A DNA stretch of 29,042 bases from JAKIWV01 sp049800095. Its GTDB lineage: Archaea > Thermoplasmatota > Thermoplasmata > Lutacidiplasmatales > UBA184. The notes beneath the pieces were generated by a model that saw only the letters and a list, made by a program, of their open reading frames with translations, was not told where the DNA came from and did no database searches. The translations under genes were made by a program, and so were the position numbers. Positions 7,091 through 14,446 of the stretch are shown here, piece after piece. The stretch's first letter is position 1. Each line of letters opens with the position of its first letter. The stretch covers positions 1 to 29,042 of the forward strand of contig JBARJD010000071.1 in the NCBI GenBank assembly GCA_049800095.1, in the 5' to 3' direction.

Positions 7091-7786
7091 CTAGGACGGG
7101 TCAGGCGGCCGGCGGGTTGGCAGGGAGTACCGCACGACGGGACTGTCAATGTACTCAAGGATCTTTTCGCGGCCCTGTTCCAACCCGACCTTCAGCGCCT
7201 CGTAGAGGGTCTCCATCGCCTCCGTCGGGCTCATCGCGGAGATCGGTGCGATAGTGACGTCGGGCGGGCTTGCGTGCCGGTTGACGCAGACAAGGAAGGC
7301 TTCGAAGCCCGCGAATGCGAGCTGGAACAGTCGGAGCTGCAGCGCGACATCCGGTGGCGGAGGAATGGCCCGGTAACTCTTCATTTCGTAGAACCGTTCC
7401 TTTCGATCCCAGTAGTCTGGTTGAGCATACACGCCCACGCGCTCGTCGATGAGGATCATCCGAGACTTTGGTCTCGGCAGACCGAAGACCTCGGTCTTCC
7501 GGAAGGCTTGCAAGACAGCCGCAATTTGCTCCTGCGCGTGGTCCTTTTCCTCGACGACGACCGGTAGGTCGATGTCCTTGAGCTCCTCTTCGAGGGTCGT
7601 CGCCGCGAAGCGGGTCATGGCTCCGACGGTGGGCCGCATACCTCGGTCGAACTCGTGGCTGTACCGGGACAGCGTTGAGTCGATGGCCTTCCCTACCGCC
7701 ATGCCGAACTCCTGCCGCTCAGTCGGAGGGCGAGGGAACGCCGAGCGGACGACCTCGTGGGCGGCGAGCGTTTTGATGGTCGTCAT
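7091..7786 (-). CDS. RecB/Cas4-like PD-(D/E)XK nuclease-fold protein
   Basis: This 231-aa protein carries the core of the PD-(D/E)XK nuclease fold: PDYW with Asp124, then YEMKSY with Glu134 and Lys136, and a downstream helix ALQLRLFQLAF (Gln150 and Gln155) like motif QhXXY of RecB and Cas4 proteins. The family cleaves DNA with Mg2+. Unlike Cas4 or AddB there is no four-cysteine Fe-S cluster; the only Cys is in FLVCVN. There is no helicase domain, so it is a stand-alone nuclease-fold protein, possibly in DNA repair or an accessory of a partner elsewhere. The start at 7786 is preceded by GAGG. It is transcribed divergently from the GltD-like gene, and no CRISPR array or cas gene is in the window. 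Confidence 0.75.
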   Translation of the reverse strand: MTTIKTLAAHEVVRSAFPRPPTERQEFGMAVGKAIDSTLSRYSHEFDRGMRPTVGAMTRFAATTLEEELKDIDLPVVVEEKDHAQEQIAAVLQAFRKTEVFGLPRPKSRMILIDERVGVYAQPDYWDRKERFYEMKSYRAIPPPPDVALQLRLFQLAFAGFEAFLVCVNRHASPPDVTIAPISAMSPTEAMETLYEALKVGLEQGREKILEYIDSPVVRYSLPTRRPPDPS

Positions 7787-7935
7787 GGGAGCCTCGATGC
7801 GTTTCCGCCGGCGTGCCGGAGCACGCAACGTCCAGGGTAAATGGCCATGCGGGGATATGGCTCCCGACTCGGCCCTGGATCGGACTGCCCCGGGCCCGTC
7901 CGTGACAAGTCAAGCGTAGCCATTTTCAACATCCC

Positions 7936-7947
7936 GGGCCTCGGCCC
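7936..7947. repeat. Short inverted repeat between the divergent nuclease and GltD-like genes
   Basis: GGGCC-TC-GGCCC is a perfect 5-bp-arm palindrome about 13 nt before the GltD-like ATG. It could be an operator or only a by-product of high GC content. Confidence 0.2.
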
Positions 7948-7959
7948 AATCGTCGGCCT

Positions 7960-9393
7960 ATGTGCGCCTTTCGCTATCAACGAATCCCGATACCCGAGGA
8001 TCAGGGCGATGTTCGCGTCGCCGACTTCGAAGAGATCCTGCACGCGTACTCCAAGGAAGAAGCGGTCCTCGAGGCCCAGCGATGTCTGCAATGCGCCATG
8101 CCATTCTGTGTCCAGGCGTGTCCGATCGCGCAGGACTGTCGGGGCTACATTTCACTCATCGGACAAGGGAAGTTCGACGAGGCGGCCGCTCTCACTGTAC
8201 AGGATAACCCGCTCGCGACGGTGCTCTGCAAGACCTGCTACCATTACTGCGAGGAAGACTGCGTGATGGGTGCCAAGGGAACTCCCATCGCCATCCGCCA
8301 CCTCAAGCGCGCCGCGTTGGAGCTCGGCAACGGGCAGCTCATGTACGTCCCCAGCGCTCCGAAAAACCAGCGAATCGCAGTAGTGGGAGGGGGGCCAGCG
8401 GGAATCATGGCCGCTTGGGAACTCTGCCTCCGAGGGTACTCGGTGACCATCTACGAAGCCCAACCTTTCATGGGAGGCCAAATCGACACGATCCCGAAGT
8501 ATCACCTCACGGGAGACGAGCTGGATTGGGACCTCGCCCGGCTGCGTAACTTTGACTTGACATTGGTGGCGGGAAAGAAGGCCGGCGTCGACTTTACACC
8601 GGAGAGCCTTCTCAAAGATGGCTACCTGGCGGTGTACGTGGCAATCGGTGCCTCCGAGCCCCGCGCGCTGGGAATCCCGGGGGAGCATCTCCCTGGCGTG
8701 TTCGCTGCCTTGCCCTTCCTTCTCGCCATGAATAAAGGGCCCGACGGTCTCTTAGGGCGCAAGGAACGCCAAGTGGTCGTCATCGGAGGCGGAGATGTTG
8801 CGCTCGATGCCGCTCGGTCCGGCCTTCGGATCGCGAAGGATGGACAGGTCACTGTCGTGTATCGGAAAGAGAAGCAGGACATGCCGGCGGGCGTTGAGGA
8901 GCTCTCGGAAGGTTCGGAGGAGGGGCTTCATTTCCTGCTCCAACGGGCACCCGTCCGAATCGTCGGCACGAGCCATGTGGAGGGGATCGTCGTCCAGACG
9001 ACGGGCCCGGGACCGCTCGATGCAAAAGGGCGCCCGACGGTCGTACCCGTTCCGGGGACTGAGGAAACCATCCCATGCGATACCGTGATCGTGGCGGCCG
9101 GTGAGAAAGCGGATATTCGCGCCCTTCCACAGGAACTGGATTTCAAGATCTCTCCCCAGGCGTGGCCAGAAGGGAAGCAACCCGATTGGATGACGGACGT
9201 CGAGGGCGTGTTCGCGTCCGGTGGGAAGTCGGTCGTGTACGCGATGGCTGCCGGAACTCGCACGGCGGAGGCGATCGATGCGTACGTCGCAAAGAAGACC
9301 GGACGCCCGCGTACATCGCGCCCGGATCCACTCGGACGACCAATCGCTCCAAGGCTCCCGGAAGGATACGGCGGCCCCACGTGGCACTTTTGA
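7960..9393 (+). CDS. GltD-like NAD(P)-dependent Fe-S flavoprotein oxidoreductase
   Basis: This is a 477-aa homologue of the small subunit of NADPH-glutamate synthase. The N-terminal domain holds eight or nine cysteines for [4Fe-4S] clusters (Cys42, 45, 50, 54, 60 and Cys90, 93, 97, 101). The FAD dinucleotide-binding motif is VVGGGPAGIMAAWE (about 141-154), the NAD(P) motif is VVIGGGDVALDAARSG (273-288), and the FAD-closing segment VFASGGKSVVYAMAAGTRTA is near the C-terminus. The protein carries electrons from NAD(P)H to a partner. No large GltB subunit or other partner is adjacent, so it may act with a ferredoxin, as an archaeal-type GltA/NfnL-like subunit, or with a distant glutamate synthase. 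With amt 1.4 kb away it fits nitrogen assimilation. The ATG at 7960 is the only sensible start. Confidence 0.9.
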   Translation: MCAFRYQRIPIPEDQGDVRVADFEEILHAYSKEEAVLEAQRCLQCAMPFCVQACPIAQDCRGYISLIGQGKFDEAAALTVQDNPLATVLCKTCYHYCEEDCVMGAKGTPIAIRHLKRAALELGNGQLMYVPSAPKNQRIAVVGGGPAGIMAAWELCLRGYSVTIYEAQPFMGGQIDTIPKYHLTGDELDWDLARLRNFDLTLVAGKKAGVDFTPESLLKDGYLAVYVAIGASEPRALGIPGEHLPGVFAALPFLLAMNKGPDGLLGRKERQVVVIGGGDVALDAARSGLRIAKDGQVTVVYRKEKQDMPAGVEELSEGSEEGLHFLLQRAPVRIVGTSHVEGIVVQTTGPGPLDAKGRPTVVPVPGTEETIPCDTVIVAAGEKADIRALPQELDFKISPQAWPEGKQPDWMTDVEGVFASGGKSVVYAMAAGTRTAEAIDAYVAKKTGRPRTSRPDPLGRPIAPRLPEGYGGPTWHF

Positions 9394-9535
9394 AGGCTCC
9401 CTCCGTGGGCAAGCCGAGCTGAACCTCGCCGCGGTGGGCGGGGGCTCCCGGTCCCGAATTGCGGGGTTGCCTCGGGCGCACGCCTGGCGTGACGTTAACG
9501 AAACGCTTTTGGTCCCAACCCCGTCCGGCGAACAC

Positions 9536-9826
9536 GTGTCGCTTTTCGTGACGGAACACACCCATTCGGCCGAAACCTGCCCGGCGAAGAACCCACAGAT
9601 GGCGGGGGCCCTCCTCCAGATCGTCAACGCCTCCAATGCCGCGAAAGCGGGTATCAAGATTTATGGAGACGCCGTGGCGAACGGAGTTCACCACCTCTAC
9701 CTGATTGTCGACGCGGCTGACGAGGGCGCCGTCCGTCGCTACTTCGCCCCATTCGGGCAATTGGGTACCCTTGAGGTAACTCCCGCCTCCCATTGCGAGG
9801 AAGTCGTCAGCCGGGGCTCCTGTTGA
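9536..9826 (+). CDS. Small alpha/beta protein of unknown function (96 aa)
   Basis: This small soluble protein begins at GTG 9536. Its order is strand (SLFVTEHTH), polar loop with Cys15 (ETCPAKNPQM), helix (AGALLQIVNASNAAKAG), strand (VHHLYLIVDA), helix (EGAVRRYFAPFG) and strand, ending with Cys87 and Cys96. This is a ferredoxin-like (dimeric alpha-beta barrel) pattern as in DUF3303 or muconolactone-isomerase-like proteins. His8, His10 and Cys15 could bind metal, but this is inference. In-frame sequence continues upstream into the end of the GltD-like gene, where the translation looks non-coding, so the GTG is chosen. It lies 142 nt after the GltD-like gene and 31 nt before a DinB gene, all on the plus strand. 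Confidence 0.65.
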   Translation: MSLFVTEHTHSAETCPAKNPQMAGALLQIVNASNAAKAGIKIYGDAVANGVHHLYLIVDAADEGAVRRYFAPFGQLGTLEVTPASHCEEVVSRGSC

Positions 9827-9857
9827 CACGTTCCATATCGGGGGCACAACCAAGCCC

Positions 9858-10388
9858 ATGCCGCGAGAGGAGTCCCCGGTAACGCTCGAGACGGCGCGAC
9901 GACTCGTGGCCTTCAACGCGGCCGGTTTCGAGCGATTTGCGCGGGCGGCCCATCGGTTACCTTGGCGCGTAGCGTCCGGTAACAAGGGTACCGGACATCT
10001 GTCCATTTTCAGAACTCTCGTTCACATTCTGAACGTGCACGAGGTCTGGATGCTCTACATCATCCAAGCCCGAACTCGCGAACTAAAGACGCTCTTCCAA
10101 CAGCCCGACCGGAGGCCGACGTCCTGGCTGGGGTTCGACACCTACTCAAAGAGAGTCTGGACCGGCATCGACCGATACGTCGCGGCACTGACCCCCGCCA
10201 TGCTCTCCCACGTCGTCAAGGCGCCCTGGATGCCCGGGAAATACACCGTTGGGGACGCGGTGCTTCAGACCACGTTCGAACAAGCACATCATCTGGGTGA
10301 GATCATCGGGACCTACTGGCAGCGGGACGTAGAGCCGCCCCAAATGATGTGGATCCCTCTCACGCGCCCCCGCATCCGGCACCGATAA
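9858..10388 (+). CDS. DinB-like (four-helix bundle) protein
   Basis: This 176-aa protein shows the DinB/YfiT pattern: a first helix, LVHILNVHEVW with the metal-ligand candidate His56, then the late helix TTFEQAHHLGEIIG with His145 at the H-x-G-[EQ]-I position, and a typical end (WQRDVEPPQMMWIP). Members are metal-dependent thiol transferases or hydrolases, some using bacillithiol, mycothiol or other thiols; many are uncharacterised. The position four residues before the last His, usually His, is Glu141. The second DinB at 21000-21476 shows the same change. It starts 31 nt after the 96-aa gene and may be co-transcribed with it. Confidence 0.85.
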   Translation: MPREESPVTLETARRLVAFNAAGFERFARAAHRLPWRVASGNKGTGHLSIFRTLVHILNVHEVWMLYIIQARTRELKTLFQQPDRRPTSWLGFDTYSKRVWTGIDRYVAALTPAMLSHVVKAPWMPGKYTVGDAVLQTTFEQAHHLGEIIGTYWQRDVEPPQMMWIPLTRPRIRHR

Positions 10389-10400
10389 CGAAGGCGTCCC

Positions 10401-11010
10401 CGGACGGCGTTCCCATACGTTCCGCCCTATACCTTCGCCTGGTCCCTCGGGGACAGAGACGACAACGCGACCGAGAACCCAAGCTAGTTCTACACCGCAC
10501 CAGGGGATTTCTTGGTCCGCGTCACGGTGAACGACTCGAACGGAAGTTCTGTCGAGTGCCAGCTCGCGGTCGACGTTTGGCCTCCGACGCTGCGCGTCGG
10601 CCTGAGCGCGTCCGAGTGTTCCGGTATTGCCTCCCCTTGTGGTCCGGTTCACTTCGGTCGTCTCGGGAGGGAGCGGCCCGTACGCCCTCCACTGGGAGGT
10701 GGCGAACCACAGCCTGGGGTCGGGTGCCAACACCTCGTACACCTTCCAGACGCCGGGGATGTACGTGGTGTATCTCTGGGTCAACGACTCGGGTTCTTCA
10801 TCCCGGCAAGGAAATCACTCCTCCGCTACGATCATAGTACTCCCCCCGGCCACCGGCCCGGGGACCCCCGCTCTGAACGGGGATGAACTTCTGGCCCTAG
10901 GTGCCGCCATGATCCTACTTGCCTTTGGGCTTCTGATCGCGGTCAGACGCCGTAAGCCTCCCCCGACGGGATCACCTGCAAACCAAACCCGACCGCGGTC
11001 GCAGTACTGA
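10401..11010 (+). pseudogene. Remnant of a PKD-domain, membrane-anchored surface protein gene
   Basis: Two tandem PKD-like repeats can be followed only by repairing the reading frame. In the first frame YTFAWSLGD (from 10428) continues to NPS, is interrupted by TAG at 10485-10487, and resumes as FYTAPGDFLVRVTVNDSNGS and on to GLSASECSG. Near 10620-10636, beside a CCCC run, the homology jumps to the +1 frame with PPLVVRFTSVVSGGSGPYA, then TFQTPGMYVVYLWVNDSG, a Thr/Pro/Gly linker, a membrane helix (LLALGAAMILLAFGLLIAV) and a basic tail ending at TGA 11008-11010. PKD domains are extracellular beta-sandwich modules of archaeal surface and adhesion proteins. No intact N-terminus, signal peptide or start is visible; the 5' side is lost within or behind the DinB gene. 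One stop plus one frameshift make a decaying gene more likely than two sequencing errors. Confidence 0.8.
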
Positions 11011-11062
11011 GAGTCCCCAAACGAGGGCGTGTCGCCAAACTGGGCGTGTACGTTGGCCATAT

Positions 11063-11923
11063 CTACGTGGGGTCCACGGCAGGCTTGTCTTTCGGCCTCG
11101 GTGGGGATGCCCCGCCTCGAGTCGGGGATCGCCGGGCGATGTAGCCGTCACACCGTTCGACCAACAACTCTCGGCCGAAGCTGAAATCGTGCCCGGGTCG
11201 AACGACCGTCACCTGTAACTGGCGCAGTCGGCGCATCGTTTCCAGGTACTCCGGAACGCTCGACGTTGGGGTCGTGTCGATCAGCGGATCCGTCGCGTAC
11301 ACTGCATCTCCGGAGAATAGCGTCCCCGTTCGGGGCTCCCACAGACCTGCCGAGCCGTGCGTGTGACCCGGCAGGTGGAGAATCTCGAATTTCCGGTCTC
11401 CCAGGTCGACCAGACTGCCTTCTTCCACCGAACGCGTTGCAATTGCGGGCTGGGGGCGGAACTGGACCGCGTCGAACTCCCGACTGGGCACGGCCTCGAT
11501 GAGAATCTCAGGAACCGTCCCCCCGGCATCCGTCACCAGTTGACGCGTTGCGGGACCGACGTCGTCTCGGAAAAGGAGACGGGTCGGGCTGGCGGCGGCT
11601 CGGGCGTCGGCGGGGTGAATCCACCTTTCTGCGAACTCGTACAGCCCCCCCGCGTGATCCTGGTGAGAGTGCGTGGCGAACGCAACGAGCGGCTTTTTTG
11701 GCTCTCTGCGCAATCGTTGCACCACGGGGAGCAATGCCGCTATTCCATTCCCGCTGTCGACGAGCAAATCGCGGTCCCGACCCTGTTGGAGCCAGGCATT
11801 GGCACGGAGAAGTACGTCGACATGGGGCTCACTGATACGAACCAGATCCCGAGCAACCACTTCGATCTCGAACCACGCCTCGCACAGCGGGAGACTCCTG
11901 GAAGGTGACGTTGTAGCTTTCAT
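11063..11923 (-). CDS. MBL-fold metallo-hydrolase
   Basis: This 286-aa protein has the full metallo-beta-lactamase-fold metal set: THSHQDHAGG (His85, His87, Asp89, His90), PGHTHGS (His187), FSGDAVYA (Asp206) and RPGHDF (His245), so a two-metal hydrolase is expected. The family covers glyoxalase II, lactonases, sulfhydrolases and others; the spacing resembles generic glyoxalase-II-like/lactonase members and the substrate is unknown. It has no signal peptide and should be cytoplasmic. The open frame reaches to 12148, but that extension is Pro-rich. ATG 11923 has a purine-rich AGAGGCGGAG before it and an ATATTAGAG box 31-40 nt upstream. It converges on the PKD pseudogene. Confidence 0.9.
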   Translation of the reverse strand: MKATTSPSRSLPLCEAWFEIEVVARDLVRISEPHVDVLLRANAWLQQGRDRDLLVDSGNGIAALLPVVQRLRREPKKPLVAFATHSHQDHAGGLYEFAERWIHPADARAAASPTRLLFRDDVGPATRQLVTDAGGTVPEILIEAVPSREFDAVQFRPQPAIATRSVEEGSLVDLGDRKFEILHLPGHTHGSAGLWEPRTGTLFSGDAVYATDPLIDTTPTSSVPEYLETMRRLRQLQVTVVRPGHDFSFGRELLVERCDGYIARRSPTRGGASPPRPKDKPAVDPT

Positions 11924-11953
11924 GCGCTCCGCCTCTTCCGGAAGGTCTGTCCT

Positions 11954-11963
11954 CTCTAATATC
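11954..11963 (-). promoter_or_regulatory. TATA-like promoter of the MBL-fold gene
   Basis: The minus strand reads GATATTAGAG 31-40 nt upstream of the ATG at 11923, an isolated AT-rich block at archaeal TATA position that allows a short leader containing the purine-rich ribosome-binding site. Confidence 0.5.
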
Positions 11964-12497
11964 ACGGCACGGTCTTTCGCGGGCCCTGAGGGAACCGGGA
12001 CGGGCGCGTAGGCAAGGGCCGTCCGCCATGGCGGGGGATCTCCCAGCGGGAGAGGTGGAGTGTAGCCGGGGGGTGGCGGCGGTAGGTTCCCTGGGGGGCA
12101 CGCAGGGCTAGGAACTGACGCTTGACATTCGACCGGCTCGGCGAGCATATCGTTTTCGTCTCAAGGAAGCTCATAGATTCGAAGTGGTTCTTGCCCTCGG
12201 AGGGGCCTTGCCACCGACGGAGTCGTTGGCCCACGTGTTGAACCCTGTCACTGCCCATATCACCGAGATAGACCGTTCACGAATATTCTATTCTGAAATC
12301 CAAGGGATCGAGGAATAGGAGTACCAACCGGAGCGGCAGCGGCTTGTGTACGGATAGCCGGGCACTTCGGCGGTACTCGCGATGCACGTGACGTTCGATC
12401 CCCGAAAGGAAGGCCGACCCGCCGGCAAGGTTAGGATGTCATATTCTCCCAGCCGGACCCCGCCACGGGGGTACGGGAACTGCGGACTCGGTGAGTG
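11964..12497. other. 534-nt region without a recognised gene
   Basis: No open frame here has a convincing translation; the longest (minus strand, to about 12258) is a fragmentary Arg/Pro/Ser-rich frame. The sequence around 12260-12310 is clearly more AT-rich (GAATATTCTATTCTGAAATCC) than its surroundings and could be a promoter for a short RNA or a remnant of foreign DNA. I see no tRNA fold or repeat. Confidence 0.4.
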
Positions 12498-12671
12498 ATG
12501 GTCGTCGCGGGAGCGATGAAGGTGCCGTGCGCTCTGGTCCGGGGCGTCTTCCCCGATTCGGACGCCAGTGAGTTCACCATCGCGGGCTCTGGCTCACGGA
12601 AGCCTCACTCGTCCCACTGTATCGTGAAGCCTCTTGAGTCCCTAATCTCGACCGCTATGCAGCCGGGGTAG
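12498..12671 (+). CDS. Small unrecognised ORF (57 aa)
   Basis: This possible 57-aa protein runs from ATG 12498 to TAG 12669-12671. A GGTGAG sits a few bases before the ATG, which gives a plausible ribosome-binding site. An internal ATG at 12516 (MKVPCALVRGVFPD) is an alternative start. The translation has a balanced composition (FPDSDASEFTIAGSGS, then HCIVKPLESLIST), unlike the Arg-rich chance frames around it, but I know no family for it. It is followed after 33 nt by another unrecognised plus-strand ORF, so the two may form a unit or be two pieces of one degraded gene in the same direction. Confidence 0.35.
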   Translation: MVVAGAMKVPCALVRGVFPDSDASEFTIAGSGSRKPHSSHCIVKPLESLISTAMQPG

Positions 12672-12704
12672 GGCCCGGCCGAATCGGATGTTTCTTAGCT
12701 AAGG

Positions 12705-13037
12705 ATGCGGTCGGGTTGCCTCCACATGGCGGGTCACTCGGGGGCCACGTCGGTCGTTCAGTATCGTGGCGTGCCGACGAAGACTTGGCGAGAGGTCCCA
12801 TTGCCGACGTCTTTTGAGGTCCGGAACCTGCTATCGAAGATTGGCGGGGGACTTGAACAGGACCTCCGGGGCGTGAACGAACTCTGGCGCGCTCGATTCG
12901 GGAGCAGCATGTTCACTGGTTACCAGAATGGTACTATCTACTGCACCGGCGGCCTTGAGCCGGACCTGACGCATATCTACCTTAGGATTGACGAGAAGGT
13001 CCACGCCCGCAAGCGACAACGCCCTCGGGCGCGCTGA
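12705..13037 (+). CDS. Unrecognised protein (110 aa)
   Basis: This possible soluble protein has a plausible central helix (FEVRNLLSKIGGGLEQDLRGV), an aromatic stretch (ELWRARFGSSMFTGYQNG), a strand with Cys (TIYCTGGLEPD) and an end THIYLRIDEKVHARKRQRPRAR that turns strongly basic. I recognise no family. The start may be ATG 12705 (preceded by TAAGG) or ATG 12726. It lies in a gene-poor stretch next to a 57-aa ORF and converges on the methyltransferase gene with 39 nt between the stops. Its codon use is less GC-rich at third positions than in neighbours, which could mean recent acquisition or weak coding status. Confidence 0.5.
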   Translation: MRSGCLHMAGHSGATSVVQYRGVPTKTWREVPLPTSFEVRNLLSKIGGGLEQDLRGVNELWRARFGSSMFTGYQNGTIYCTGGLEPDLTHIYLRIDEKVHARKRQRPRAR

Positions 13038-13076
13038 CACGCCCCCTAGACCGATACACCTCGACGGAGTACTCGT

Positions 13077-13964
13077 TCAGGTGGATGAGCGATGGGCCGC
13101 TGGTCGGCGTCCCACGACGACGAGAAGTTCACACGGCGCCCCTTCGGAGCCGGACCGCGCGTACCCTGCGGAGGCCTCCGCGACCTCACGCCAGGCTTTC
13201 TTCTGGGCCTCGGAAGGCAGGTCGGACACGAGATCGCCCATAATGTCGCGATCGAACCGTAGTAGCTCCTCCACCGAAGGCATGCCCAAGGGCGAGGAAA
13301 CTGCCCGAGCCACCACTTCCGTGAATCCCGTTTCACCCAACATGGACTCCAGCAACCCAGGTGCCGCCAAGCTGAACGGCCCTGGCCCGGTGGACGGGAG
13401 TTCGGTCGTCCCTTCCGGGCGCGCCCATCGATTGAGGATCGAGAGAGGGATGGCCATGACCTGGTTTCGATCCGGAGTCGAGAACACCGTCAAACCGATC
13501 CTGCCTCCCGGTCGGAGGATACGGAGGAGCCGGCGGAGAGTCTCGGCCGGGTCCGCGAAGAACATGAATCCCTGACGACATACCGCGGCATCCATCGAGG
13601 CCCACGCTACGTCCGGGGCCTCGCCATCCATCACCCGGGCCACCACGTTCGAGAGGCCCGCGGCGCGGACGTTCCGAGCCGCTAGCTTCACCATGTTTGG
13701 GCCGACGTCGGTCGCGACGACCCGACCCTCGGGGCCGACGGCCTTGGCCAGATGGAGGGTCAGTCCGCCACTGCCGGCGGCCAGCTCCAGCACGCGATCC
13801 CCCGTTTGGAGTTGAAGCAAGTCAAAGAGTGCGGCGGTGGCAGGTGCGAACCAAGCATCGACTGTCGGCGCCCAAGAGTCCCATTTCTCGGCAATGGCGT
13901 CCCAGCTCTCGCTGATCCGCTCCTTCCGGGCCGTAGGGTCGAACGGACCTCGGTCCTCAGACAT
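13077..13964 (-). CDS. Class I SAM-dependent methyltransferase
   Basis: This 295-aa protein has a UbiE/Methyltransf_11-type Rossmann core: motif I VLELAAGSGGLTLHLA (58-73), motif II VVATDVGPNMV with Asp86 binding the ribose of SAM, and a post-motif region MDAAVCRQGFMFFADPAETLRRLLRILRPGG that matches motifs IV-V. The N-terminal helix (SWDAIAEKWDSWAPTVDAWF) forms the usual cap. The C-terminal third probably defines the substrate, which I cannot predict; small-molecule (quinone- or lipid-like) methylation is common in this branch. A GCTTTATGGA block lies 37-46 nt upstream. It is apparently monocistronic. Confidence 0.9.
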   Translation of the reverse strand: MSEDRGPFDPTARKERISESWDAIAEKWDSWAPTVDAWFAPATAALFDLLQLQTGDRVLELAAGSGGLTLHLAKAVGPEGRVVATDVGPNMVKLAARNVRAAGLSNVVARVMDGEAPDVAWASMDAAVCRQGFMFFADPAETLRRLLRILRPGGRIGLTVFSTPDRNQVMAIPLSILNRWARPEGTTELPSTGPGPFSLAAPGLLESMLGETGFTEVVARAVSSPLGMPSVEELLRFDRDIMGDLVSDLPSEAQKKAWREVAEASAGYARSGSEGAPCELLVVVGRRPAAHRSST

Positions 13965-14109
13965 TGTATCAACTCTGGAGGTTTTGTGGAGTCGCCGACC
14001 TCCATAAAGCGTCTGTAGGCTGCCGACATGTGACCCAGTACTCCGCCTGCACGCCGACCAAGGGCAGCCGGTTCCCGGGACGAGGTCCCAGCGTTTGTGC
14101 CCCGACCCT

Positions 14110-14343
14110 TCAAGCCGAGGCGATCGCCCCGATCACGATGAAGGGCATGAGTGCCGAAGTAACGAGGTAGGTCGTTCCGAGCAGCGAGAAGTGGACTAGC
14201 ACATGCCCGCTCGGGAAGGCGGTGTACAACGGATCGCCCCCGGTAATACTCACTAACAGCACAACGAGGGTCAGGACGAACCACACTAGCGCGACTAAAC
14301 CGAAAAGAGCAAACGGCAGGGACTTCACGCTGAAGCTCTTCAT
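14110..14343 (-). CDS. Small membrane protein with two transmembrane segments (77 aa)
   Basis: The protein starts MKSFSVKSLPFALFG and has two hydrophobic segments (about residues 9-32 and 49-74) separated by a short loop ending in FPSGHVLVH. I know no family for it. The frame continues upstream to an ATG at 14394 and further, but the ATG at 14343 has a well-placed GGAG eight bases upstream and a GGTACTATCTTT element about 50 nt upstream, so it is preferred. It lies about 100 nt downstream of the M13 peptidase gene on the same strand; a functional link is not evident. Confidence 0.6.
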   Translation of the reverse strand: MKSFSVKSLPFALFGLVALVWFVLTLVVLLVSITGGDPLYTAFPSGHVLVHFSLLGTTYLVTSALMPFIVIGAIASA

Positions 14344-14446
14344 CTGTAACACTCCGCGGTCTTCGACCAATTGGCTCGACGAGTCACTCGCCATAAAGAT
14401 AGTACCCCCAACGCCCGATTCCGTCCCGGCGCCTACTTCGCTGCCT

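Noticed and set aside
7091..7786. Reading the RecB-fold protein as a CRISPR-associated Cas4
   Set aside because: No Fe-S cysteines, no repeat array and no other cas gene in the window.
11924..12148. N-terminal extension of the MBL-fold protein
   Set aside because: It is Pro-rich low-complexity, precedes a well-placed ribosome-binding site and ATG, and would cover the likely promoter.
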